Shown here in pieces: positions 43,936-53,526 of a stretch of 64,000 nt of DNA. Numbering within the stretch: the first letter of the stretch is position 1; each line of letters opens with the position of its first letter. Position numbers and translations under genes: made by a program. The notes below the pieces were generated by a model that was not told where the DNA came from, made no database searches, and was given only the letters and a program-made list of their open reading frames with translations. The DNA comes from Pegoplata infirma (Eukaryota > Arthropoda > Insecta > Diptera > Anthomyiidae): contig OY992537.1 in the NCBI GenBank assembly GCA_963921195.1, positions 128,114,694 to 128,178,693 of the forward strand, written 5' to 3'.

Positions 43936-45640
43936 AAATCTGCACAGAAAGAATTGAAAACTGATTTCAATTACTAAAACTGCTGATTCAATTACTTTAG
44001 TATTTGAAAATTATCCGAGCACGAAAATGCTTGGACCAATTACTAAATTAATAGCTGAGTATTTGAATTGTTTTCAAATACTCGTTTTTCCGTATTTGAT
44101 TACTTTTTAATTTTAGTTTTATATTTTTTTATTTAAAAAAAAATTTACACAAAAATGTTGTGAGATTTGAACCAAGGACGCCGGAGTCTAAAGTTATAGT
44201 TGAATTACAAAAAAACTGTTATTTTACAAAACATATGTTACACGAGGATTTATGTTGTTTAACAAAAAAAATTTTTTTGTATTTTTCTTTTTTTATTGAA
44301 AAATATTTAAAAAAAAATTTAACAAAATTTTTAAAAATTTTTTTACGAGGACAGTTTTTTTACAAAAATTATTTTATTACGAGAATATACATATACATAT
44401 TGTTTAACAATTTTTTTTTTTGTAAATTTACCATTTTGGTTTGTAAATTTACCATTTTTTTAAACATATTTACCATTTTTTCTTTTAAGTTTACCATTTT
44501 TTTTATTTTTCCGGTTTTAAAACAATATTTTTACCAATAAAATTGGTTATTTTACCAATATTTGGCGCATTCAAAATTACGAGGAAATCTTCGTTATTTT
44601 ACGAGAATTTTACCTACCTCCTATTTTACGAGAATAGCATCGTAAAATCACGAGATTTTTTGGTAACTTTACAAGGTTTTTTTTTGAGTGTACGGAGCAG
44701 TTTTCTTTAAATATGCACTTGCAAACATTCCCGTAATGTAACGGAAATTACCGTAAATTGATTTGCCAAGAAAAAAAAAAGAAAAAATGTAAATTTACAA
44801 ATTTTGTTTGTGAAATATTAACTTTTTGTAAATTAACAAAATATTTGGTAAATTTCCAAAACAAATATGAAAATTTACACAAACAAATTGTAAAATTACA
44901 GAAAACAAATTTTGTTTTATAAAGATAAAGTGGAAAATAAAAAAAAAAGTTTTAAAATTCCAAATTATTTGGTTAAACTACTGTTTTTACCACCAAAAAA
45001 TATTGAAAAACTCGTATATTTACAATAAAAATTGTAAATTTGCAAAAAAAAAATATGGTTTACAAATCAAATTGTAGACTTACAAAAATGTTGTAAATTT
45101 ACAAAAAAAGTTTAGATCGAAAAATAAAATTGTAAATTTACAAATTGTTTTGGTTTAACTACTGTTTTTATGGCAAAATACTTATAAACCTATTTAAAAT
45201 AAAAAGTGTTAAATTTACAATTTTTATTGTAAATATACCATTTTTTCATATTTTTTGCCGTTAAAACAGTAGTTTAACCAAATAATTTGTAAATTTACAA
45301 TTTTATTATTGTAGTTTCTACTTCATTTTTGTAAAATAACAACGTTTTTCTGTAAGTATACAATTTAGTTTGTTAAATTTTCACATTTGTTTTGTAAACT
45401 TAAAGGTTTTTTTGCATAGGTGCATCTTATTTTTCCGTTTTGGAAGAAGCCACCCTTCCTTCGTCAGCACCCTTCGATTGTCACTGTAGGTGTGTAAGAT
45501 TAATATCAGCTATTTAAACGTACATTAAGATGAAAAAGATGACGGAAATTATGTCACATTTCATCACCCATGTGTTACGTTTAGCACGTTTTTACGGTTA
45601 AAAGTTACGACCTGTATCGTGCGCACAACGTTTACATGGA
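43936..45640. other. AT-rich DNA dense in GTAAATTTAC words, no gene seen
   Basis: Many TTTACAA/TTGTAAA words in both orientations from 44400 to 45420, suggesting several overlapping decayed TIR elements. A terminus TTTTTGAGTG|TA at 44683-44694 is the CAC-type end, but its partner is not identified. The 126-residue frame at 44160-44540 is repeat-driven (KFTI, CKFTIF) and not called. Confidence 0.45.
44157..44205 (-). pseudogene. tRNA-like 3' half
   Basis: On the minus strand a B-box-like GGTTCAAATCTC follows a plausible anticodon-arm region. The D arm and acceptor are not recognisable. The position, inside AT-rich TIR-like DNA, mirrors the modules at 21351 and 40836. Confidence 0.35.
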
Positions 45641-45654
45641 CGGATGGGCGGACC

Positions 45655-45790
45655 CTGCCGGCAAAAAAATCACCCCTGACATACTTTTGACTCTGCTGAC
45701 ATGTCATTGGGGACATTTTGAAAAAAATGTATGAAGATGTCAACAATTTTATAAAGGGAGAGTCAGCGGTGATATTATTTTCCTACTGGG
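45655..45790. repeat. Dispersed GCTGACATGTCATTGGG repeat, copy 1
   Basis: Shares ATCACCCCTGACATA (reversed), GCTGACAT.TCATTGGG, TGTATGAAGATGTCA and TTTTATAAAGG with 52370-52480. Confidence 0.6.
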
Positions 45791-46168
45791 GACGAACAGA
45801 CGGACATCACTAAATCGACTCAAAAAGTGATTCTGAGTCGATCGGTATGCTTGAAAGCAAAGGTTAAAAAAAATTAAATCTTTAATTCAATTTTCTAATT
45901 GGAATTAAATAAATAGAATTTGCCATTCCCTAAAATCATATAGTTTTCATAATCATTGAATTAATTCTTTCGAGAATCCTTGTGAATGATCATTCAACTT
46001 GAATCATTATATATTTTATCCCAATCAATCTACTACAAATTGAATGATAATATTTTTTTTTCATTCAATTTATAACAGTGAAGCGCAACACACATACTAT
46101 CACTTGTGTGGGAAGCAGCACCCGAAACGTCGACAAAACAAGAGCCGATCGTTTACACAGGAAGACAA

Positions 46169-47165
46169 CAGCAAAAACTTGGTAATGGATACTCCTTCCC
46201 GTCTCGCTTACCTGGTAATGACTTTGATAACTACTAATTACCATTAGCATTACTTTACTCCAAAAAAGGCAATATGTGGTTACCTCCGATGACATCACCG
46301 TGTTAAAGTAATTAACATCCAAAGTGGGAGGTAACTACCCAGGCAGAAAAATACTAACGGCAGAGCGCTGGCAAAGTACCTTTAATGGTCGGTTGTGTGC
46401 TGGGAAAGCATCACAGTTTAGTACTCTTCCAGCGTCCAAAATGATAACCAAGGTAAACGGTATGCCGTTGCTATTTTAAAGCGCTTTGAAAGCGCTTTAA
46501 AAACAAAAAATGTGGTACTATTATAGCACTTTTAGAACAAAAAAATGGGACGTATCTAAATTGTATACATAAGTCCATAAGACACATCTTTTTTTTTGGT
46601 GTTTATTTGAATAAAACAATTTATTAAATAAATTTTAAACAAACTCTGAACAATTTTCTAAGTCCCGCAAAAATTTTGTTTGCAGTTTTCTTTGCGTTTT
46701 GGAATAAAAATTTATTAAAAATGCTTTTAGGAAAAAAATTGGGAAAGTGCCGAAAAAAATTGTGTATTGAACCGAAACGGGTATGTATCCGGAGTTTAAG
46801 AGTGATGTATCCGGAGTTTAAGAGACTTCCTCACGAAAGAAACAGGTGTTTTTATTTAAAATGTGTTAAAATGTATGTAGGTCATTGAGTGTAAGTGACA
46901 TATCATGAGAACTATCAAAGACCTACCACTTATCCTGCAGGGAAATAAAAAATATTTCAATTGTTATGAAAATTAATAAATTTTAACAAAAAATGTATAC
47001 TTTGAACGGATTTAAATAGAAAAACATTGGCAAACATTCTACACAAAAAATAAAGAGCTTTGCCGAGACTTTTTCTTTGGAACGGTTGGCAGTTTCTGCC
47101 TGGGTAGTTACTCATATTTTTGCTAACCCCTTAAGTTAATTACTTGGTAAGCGAAGTTTTTGCTG
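46169..47165. mobile_element. CAGCAAAAACTT TIR element hosting a second element
   Basis: Left CAGCAAAAACTTGGTAATGG and right (reversed) CAGCAAAAACTTCGCTTACC are terminal inverted repeats. GCTTACC.(A/G)GTAAT follows in both after a 20-base offset. The flanking duplication is unclear. Confidence 0.6.
46331..47111. mobile_element. TIR element with perfect 19-bp ends, nested
   Basis: GTAACTACCCAGGCAGAAA at 46331-46349 is the exact reverse complement of 47093-47111. The interior repeats GCGCTTTGAAAGCGC and a duplicated ATGTATCCGGAGTTTAAGAG. The frame at 46676-46888 shows no known domain. Confidence 0.8.
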
Positions 47166-47481
47166 GGACGTTAAAATGCACACATTTTTAAAAATACAAT
47201 GGGAATGAAGCAAAAAAATCATCATTCAATTTGAATGATAAAAATTTTGATCATTCAATCGAATGTTTAGCTAGCAAGGAATTAATTCTCGTGGAGTTAA
47301 TTCAATTCCATTTAAGTTTTGAGAATTACTTCGTGTTGAATGCTAGTAAGAATGACAATTCAAAACTTTTTCAAACAGAATTAAACTTTTTGTGAATTAA
47401 TAATAGAATTCGTTCGAAGCTCTGCTTGAAGGTTGGTCTAGGACCAATATTTCAAGTAGTAACAAACATCAGCACAAACTC

Positions 47482-47518
47482 ATTATACCCTGTACCACAG
47501 AGTGGTGTAGGGTATAAT
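47482..47518. repeat. TATACCC hairpin
   Basis: ATTATACCCTGTACCAC and GTGGTGTAGGGTATAAT are inverted with two mismatches and a 3-base spacer. It resembles the head of dipteran TATACCC retroposons (mini-me type), but the body is absent. Confidence 0.65.
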
Positions 47519-47545
47519 TGAAGGGCTTACTGCAAGAACTTGACA
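47518..47545. mobile_element. Solitary TTGAAGGGCTTA terminus
   Basis: TTGAAGGGCTTACTGCAAGA matches the right end of 42644-42882 read in reverse. No inverted partner found downstream. Confidence 0.55.
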
Positions 47546-48499
47546 TTTTTTGATTTCACCAATACACTTCACTAGGTCCTACACACATATTTCAAGGTGA
47601 GACAATTTGAATAACAAAATTATGTACTGTGTTAAGTAGTGAAAGAATTAGAAAACTAACACTTGTTAAATTGAGAAAGTCTCCATATAAAAAGTATCAA
47701 AAGTTTATAAAAAAAATCATAATCATCGAAAATTTTTCAGAACATATGATTCAATAATATGTCGATCTACCAAGTCAAAAAAATAATCTATGTATGTATA
47801 ATTCAATGACATTGACATATAATATATGTAAATATGCTAATATATTCAATATGTTTTATGTATCATAAAAATACTTCATTATGAATTTTATTTTATACAA
47901 TACCATACAATACATACTCTTAGTAACAGCATTTATGCCTAATATCAATCTAACATCTGACAATTGAAGGGTTGAATTTTTATATTTTAATGATATCAAA
48001 CATTGTCATATGAACGTTATATTCATCATTCATCTTTTTTGTTTTTTGTGTTTTGTTAAATTTTTTGGTCTATCCACATGGTAGCAACCATTTTTATTTA
48101 GACTTATGTATGCAGAGTTGTTGTAATATGATTAAAAATTCATACAATTTAATTTATATGTATCATCTCTGTGATATGAAGCAGATGTCACCTAACAAAC
48201 GAAAAAAGATGAGATTTAAAAATTTAAAATACAAAAAAAAAATACTAAAGAGTTTATTAAAAACAGCATATGTTTGACACTTTAAATAAAAGAACACATG
48301 AAATTATGCAATATCAAATATATGTGTAAAATCTTTAAAATTGGACCTTCTTGTTTAGTTTTATGGCAATAATACAGAAAAAAATCTAATTGATAAATTG
48401 TCTTCATAATCAGCATTGACAAAGCAAAGAAACCATTTTTTAACCAAAATAATTTGTTAAATCAACAGACACACAATGGTGTAGTTATCGGTAGATATT
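47546..48499. other. AT-rich DNA, no gene seen
   Basis: Less homopolymeric than average, with ATATGTAAATATGC-type words. The 74-residue frame at 48053-48277 (basic tail) shows no recognisable domain. Could be host intergenic DNA. Confidence 0.4.
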
Positions 48500-49126
48500 C
48501 TCATGACCAGGGAAACCAAAAATATGCTCTAAAATAACGGTTTTATGCGCTAAAATATGCTGCATAAAACCGGAAACAGGCTCTTAAAATGTGAAAAATA
48601 TGCTCTAAAAATTTCACTTCTTCTTTAAAATGCTACATAAAAACGCTAAAAATGCAATATTTTTTAAGTTTTATTAAAAAAATTTCTAATACAAACTACT
48701 ATTTTGGAACTTTGTCACAAATTAGCCCTTTCCAAACAAATTCTTCACAAAATTCTATTAAAAAACTAAAAAAAAAAAATGGATACAAAGAAATTTTTTT
48801 TTACGCAATTAAAATTTTTTGTCACAATTTGTTTAACTTAATATTTTTTCCGTTTTCGCCAATACATAAAACATTTTATGCTTTTCTATCAAAATATGCA
48901 GTTTTTCGTAACATATGCTCACAAAATAATAAAATATGTCTTCAAAATATGCTCTTATGCTAAAATATGCTCTTAAAACTAAAATATGCATTAATATGCT
49001 TTTAAGACCCAAATGTGCAAAAATATACTGTAACAAATCGATGCCAGATTTCTTAAAATGATCGAAAACGAATAAATACCATAGAAAAAACATAAATTGC
49101 ATATTTTTGGTTTCCCTGCTCATGAT
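48500..49126. mobile_element. hAT-like non-autonomous element (611 bp) rich in AAATATGCTC
   Basis: The element is 48508-49118. Ends CAGGGAAACCAAAAATATGC are perfect inverted repeats over 20 bases. The 8-bp duplication is CTCATGAC / CTCATGAT (one mismatch). Interior repeats AAAATATGCTCTTAAAA. The 103- and 116-residue frames inside are not transposase-like. Confidence 0.85.
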
Positions 49127-49400
49127 CAGTGTTGCCAGAAAATATTTGGCTCTTGTCCCCAATTTGAAATATGAAATCCCCAAAAATACCCTAAAAATTA
49201 TATAAAATCCCCAAAAAAAAGTTAATGAATTATCAAATATAAACTCTCTTTTAATTAAAAAAATGGTGTTTTTATATTAATTTTAAATTTAATTAAATTT
49301 AAATATTAAATTTTAAATAAAAAAGTTGTATTTAATCGCCTTCTCGAGATATGGGAATTTGAATTATTTGTTAATCAAGCCCCCAAATCCAAGAATTCTG
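49127..49400. mobile_element. Candidate hAT left end without partner
   Basis: CAGTGTTGCCAGAAAAT at 49127 resembles the confirmed hAT end at 62266 (CAGTGTTGCCAATTT). I could not find the inverted partner downstream. Confidence 0.35.
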
Positions 49401-49439
49401 TTGATATTAAAAAAGTGTTAATGTTGTCTTTTTATTCCT

Positions 49440-50345
49440 CTTCCCTACAAAATTGCATAACTTTTGAAAAAAAATCCAGCCTCGGAAAGATTAGGAATAC
49501 CATCAGAACATTGTAAGGAAGTTAAAAATTTAATTTTTTGGTTTTATCCTTGTAACTATTCGAATTTTTGAAAAAAAAAAACTGTTCAAATCAGATATTT
49601 GCTTTTGCAAATATTGCTGGATATACTCAACGAAGTTTGGATTTTAACCCCACGTTCTCTTAATTTGACTATCTACAGGATTTTTTTTCACAATTAGAAT
49701 AGCTAAGGATAAAACTAAAAAAGGACATTTTGAACTTCCTTACATGTCCTGATGGTATCGAGACTGGATTTCTTGCAAAAAAATAGGTAATTTTATTGGG
49801 GGGGGGGGGGGGATATAACTTTAACACTTTTCCAATCTTAAGAAATTTAATTTTTCTGATGACTGATTCGTATTCAGGAGGCAGGAATACTTAAGCAAAT
49901 GTCTTTTAAATTTTTTGTCTCAATATTACAAAAAAAAAAAAAAAAATCAAAATTGGTACAAAAAAACGTATCTTTAAAAATATGCATATTTGGTTCATAA
50001 TTTTGACTTTTTGCAAATATTTTTGGATATAATCAATGGATTTTAAATTTTAACCTAAGGTTCTCTTTATTGGAGTCTCCACTTTACATATCTGGTTTGA
50101 ACAGGAAATTTCTTGCAAAATTTGGATATTTATTCCAAAAAGGAAGTTGTAAACTTCCTTGAAATTACCTGATGGCATCCCTGATCGTATCGAGCCCGGA
50201 TTTCTTGGATATGTTAGGATTTTTTATAAGAAATTTGAATAAAAAAAATATATTCCTTAACATATATATTTCCAATATTAAAAGAATTGTTGGTTTTAAA
50301 GGCTTGGTCCACAAAATACTTTTCTGATGACAAATTCATGCTAGG
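49440..50345. repeat. Imperfect direct duplication (~480-bp units)
   Basis: The ordered phrases GGATATACTCAACG, TTCTCTTAATTTGACTATC, CTGATGGTATCGAGACTGGATTTCTTG and TTTTCTGATGACTGATTC recur, diverged, at ~50010-50335 (GGATATAATCAATGG, TTCTCTTTATTGGAGTCTC, GATCGTATCGAGCCCGG, TTTTCTGATGACAAATTC). A G run of about 15 lies at 49799. Confidence 0.6.
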
Positions 50346-50407
50346 AGGTAATACTCCAAAAGTTTCTATTCGGTTGTCAAACATTTTTTTAAACGACCCA
50401 CAAAAAT

Positions 50408-50660
50408 ACTAAAAGTCAATCAACACAGTTGGAGACACCAGTTCCTATTTTTTGGCCTCAAATACTTTTGACCACAAATTTTTTTGTAAACAAAGAAATA
50501 TTTTTTTTATTTTGATATCCCATTACTTACTTTGCACTTAAGTAGATGTTCTAAAATAAATAAACAAAATATTTTTTTATTGTTCACAAATAAATTGGTG
50601 GTCAAAAGTATTGGAGGTCAAAAAATAATGGTTTCTTTAGCTGTATTGATTGACTTTTCA
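50408..50660. mobile_element. Palindromic Tc1/mariner-type MITE
   Basis: The arms are inverted nearly throughout: CAGTTGGAGACACCAG against (reversed) CAGCTAAAGAAACCAT, then TTTTTTGGCCTCAAATACTT / TTTTTTGACCTCCAATACTT and TTTTGACCAC(A/C)AATTT. Core TIR from 50426 to 50643 with CA/TA outside. The ACTTTTGACC form is common in Tc1-like elements; superfamily is inference. Confidence 0.65.
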
Positions 50661-51394
50661 TATTTTTGATTGTCGTTAGAAAAATTATTTGACAAGTGAA
50701 TATAAACTATTCTGAGTTTTTAAGTGGTCTGCCACACATTAGATGCCTGGGTAAGTTTTAATAACTCGGCTGATTTTCAACCGATTTTAGTTTTTAGTAC
50801 CTTATTAGAGATGCATTTTACTGTAACCACCTGAATTCAAGTTTAACTTAAAATACCAAAAAAATTGAGAAAACTGAATAAAAATCATATTTTTCCTTGT
50901 TTTCCGTTTTTTAAAATTCAAGGCCGATGCGACACGCCTTACCCATGTCCGATCACCCTAAATTTTTGTGAGACATATTTTTACCTACAAATGAATATAA
51001 ATAGGGTAAGTTAGGGCCAATATCTACCAATTTAATTTTTTTTGGAGCACCATATAAAATAAACCAGAGTAAAAAAAAATGCAATTTTCAAAATTTTAAA
51101 AAATATAGAACGAATTTTGATTACATCTCGAATTATGTCTTAAATGTTCCGTAATTTAGAGTAGAATTTTTAGTCTTTAAAAAAAAATCGAAGGTTTCGG
51201 ACTTTTTTAAAAAGTCGATTTTAATTTTTAAATGTTAAAAAATAAGGGATAATTTCCTCGAATAATTTTTTCATTTTTTTTTTTCTAAAACTACATTTAA
51301 ATACCAACAAAACGTTTTTCAACTTTTTTAATATATCTATATTTTTTAATGGTAAAAATTAATTGAAAATTTAAATTTTTTAATTTACGCGTTA
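50661..51394. other. AT-rich DNA, no gene seen
   Basis: No supported gene or repeat end. Confidence 0.4.
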
Positions 51395-52345
51395 TACCAG
51401 ACCATAACACCATACAGTAAGATTGGTCTTACTACAGAAGTATAAATCCAGTAAGTGATCCTTGGTTCCAGTCCCCAAGTTGCGCCAAACATTTTCTTGC
51501 ATGCGTAGAAGTCGTTGTATGCTTTCTTGCCCCTTTCTTCGGTGTTTTGTTTCCATGACAGTTTACTGTCTAAAATGATTCCTAAAAATTTCGCTTGGTT
51601 TGATAAAGGAATTCTAACTCCGTTTATCTCGACCTTAAACGTCTCTATTTTGTACCTGTTTGTAAAAAGTACCATTTCCGTTTTTTCCAGGTTAACGTTT
51701 AGGCCATTATTATTAGCCCATTTCCACATTTGCCTCAGTGACACTTCCAAAAGTTCGGATACTGTGCACAAAAACTTTCCACACGACATAATGACAACGT
51801 CGTCTGCATAAGCTACCACTGATGTCCCTTGCGAGTTCAACTTCTTTAAAATGGGGTCCACTACTAAAAGCCAGATTAGTGGTGACAAAACACCACCTGT
51901 GGCGTTCCTTTTGACCTCGATCTTATAACCTTTGCTGATCCCCATTCTGCTGTCACCTCACGACACGATAGCAGTCGACCTATCCATTTTGTGATACATG
52001 GGTTGATCAATGGCATCTCCATTGCGTTAATTATTGCCTCCATACTGACATTGTTAAAGACACCTTCAATGTCCAGAAAAGCGGCCAGTGTAAATTCTTT
52101 ATCATGCAATGATTTTTCTATAGTGTTAACTACAGAGTAAAGCGCAGTTTCTATAGTTTTTCCCTGTTGATAGGCGTGTTGCGAATTAGAGAGGAAGTAA
52201 AAACCTAGATTTTCTCTTATGAAAAGGTCTAGAAAGTTTTCATCGAAAGTTGAACCATTTTTAACACAAATTTTCACTTTACCCCTTGAGAAAAAAGTGC
52301 ACGCCTCTTTTGGTCTTACCAAAGCAAACATAGATTCTTTAATAT
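51385..52345 (-). pseudogene. LOA-like reverse transcriptase (broken)
   Basis: Motifs on the minus strand: DLFIRENLGFYFLSNSQHAYQQGKTIETALYS, AAFLDIEGVFNNVS, GTPQV then GGVLSPLIWLLVVDPIL in another frame, VVAYADDVVIMS with YADD at 51799-51810, and WGLEPRITYWIYTSVVRPILLYGVMVW. It aligns along its length with 16415-17440 (for example GLNVN..KTEMVLFT). One frameshift falls inside the conserved GTPQGGVLSP block near 51900. The N-terminal part before DLFIREN is scrambled. Catalytic residues kept, but no intact protein. Confidence 0.85.
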
Positions 52346-52370
52346 GAAATATAATTAATATGATTCTTAA
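51395..52370 (-). mobile_element. LOA-like LINE, copy 2 (RT fragment)
   Basis: Minus-strand fragment truncated at both ends: the RNase H and 3' UTR present in copy 1 are missing on the left. The right end adjoins the GCTGACAT repeat at 52370. Confidence 0.8.
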
Positions 52371-52485
52371 AACTGCTGACATATCATTGGGTACATTTTG
52401 AATAATTGTATGAAGATGTCAGCGATTTTATAAAGGAATAGTCAGCAATATGTCAGGGGTGATTTTAATTTGCCAACTGAATAGG
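52371..52485. repeat. Dispersed GCTGACAT repeat, copy 2
   Basis: See the matching phrases at 45655-45790. Here the block ends TATGTCAGGGGTGATTTTAA. Adjoins the LOA-like fragment. Confidence 0.6.
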
Positions 52486-52489
52486 TACC

Positions 52490-53094
52490 AAAATAAAAAT
52501 TTCTAGAAGTCGGACTAATCTTCAAAAAAGGAGCACGTGGAAAATGCTTAATTTTTTAAAATTTAAATCTTTGCCTGCTTTTCAAACTAACATTTCTTAT
52601 TGATAAAATTTAAACAATAAACACTCCTAAATAATTCCTTTAAAATGGTAAAAATTTTCCATTTGATTAAATTTCATTTGTGAATGTGTTTTTTAGTCAT
52701 TGACCTTGCGTTTTTAGAAATAGGAAGTGTTTTATACGAGCATGTATTGTAATGTTGGTATTCTGTCTATGTGGAAATTGTCTTTAGAAGATTTTCACGC
52801 CATTTCGATTAAATTTAATCGATTTCTTTGTAAATACGAAACCAATGTCAACAACCAGCCCATTTATTTATGTACAAACAACGACAAAGATGATGACGAC
52901 GACGAACTCAACAATATTAGAAACAACAACGGCAACACAAACATTTGGCTTTAAACACCCATACACAGAGACACGGAAATTCTATGTAAAGTGTATATAT
53001 ATATACTAAAAAGAAAATGTATATAGTATATAACTAAATGTATATATAAATACGATTTTGTCTACGTACATAATAGAGTTAGTTTGTATTATTC
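52490..53094. other. Possibly host-derived DNA with an acidic open frame
   Basis: Holds a 75-codon plus-strand frame at 52727-52954 with DKDDDDDELNN and NNNGN runs. Its low repeat content differs from the surroundings. It could be part of a host exon or simply triplet-repeat DNA (GATGATGACGACGACG). No domain recognised; I do not call it a gene. (TA)n-rich sequence follows at 52990-53045. Confidence 0.3.
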
Positions 53095-53106
53095 ACATAC
53101 AATTGA

Positions 53107-53526
53107 GGGGACGGGGTCTTTCGCAGAGGTTGAAAGCTCTCTGTCTGCTATCCACTTGGGGTTAGCAAGAAGCGATTCCTTTGTCTGAAATTCCCAAGCA
53201 TCTCACAACTTCCGGTCTTAGACCAAGTGTTCCCTGGAAATGTCATGGAGGCACCCGCCTGATTGACAGCCAAAGTGAGAAGGCGTACAGCATTGAGTAT
53301 CCAGAGTGCATGTTAACACTGATGCGTCTCTGGAAATTAGGTGACACCCGACGACAATTTCTCACTGAAACTCATCTGTATTTAACCGTCTAACGGTTCA
53401 TCGGCCTAGCGGTGTGTTGGCAGCCCCAACTCTAGGATCGGATGCATTAGCCCAATCAGCTAATCATCTTAAAAAAACCTGATTACAGAAACCAAAACAA
53501 ATGAAATTAACCAACAGATTAACCCG
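53107..53526 (+). promoter_or_regulatory. 5' leader of the RTE-like LINE
   Basis: GC-richer than the window and free of long homopolymers. Contains an upstream 70-codon frame (53181-53393) and the inverted pair GGTCTTAGACC at 53216. LINE leaders usually hold an internal promoter and sometimes a ribozyme; neither can be shown here. Confidence 0.6.
53181..53393 (+). CDS. Possible upstream ORF in LINE leader (70 aa)
   Basis: Starts ATG at 53181 (MSEIPKHLTTSGLRP) and stops 133 bases before the main ATG. The composition is balanced, unlike the random A/T frames of the region. However, no domain is recognisable and RTE elements commonly lack a real ORF1. Could be a short regulatory ORF or fortuitous. 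Confidence 0.3.
   Translation: MSEIPKHLTTSGLRPSVPWKCHGGTRLIDSQSEKAYSIEYPECMLTLMRLWKLGDTRRQFLTETHLYLTV

Noticed and set aside
44160..44540. 126-residue plus-strand protein
   Set aside because: Internal KFTI repeats simply mirror the repeated TTTACCATTTT nucleotide word.
47482..47518. Transcription terminator hairpin
   Set aside because: Its sequence matches the TATACCC head of dipteran retroposons. Intrinsic terminators of this type are not expected in a fly nucleus.
53107..53240. HDV-like self-cleaving ribozyme at the 5' end of the LINE
   Set aside because: The first bases GGGGACG can pair, allowing G-U, with TGTTCCC near 53228 beside a GGTC/GACC stem. However, spacing and the P1.1/P4 elements do not fit the double-pseudoknot fold, so I make no call.
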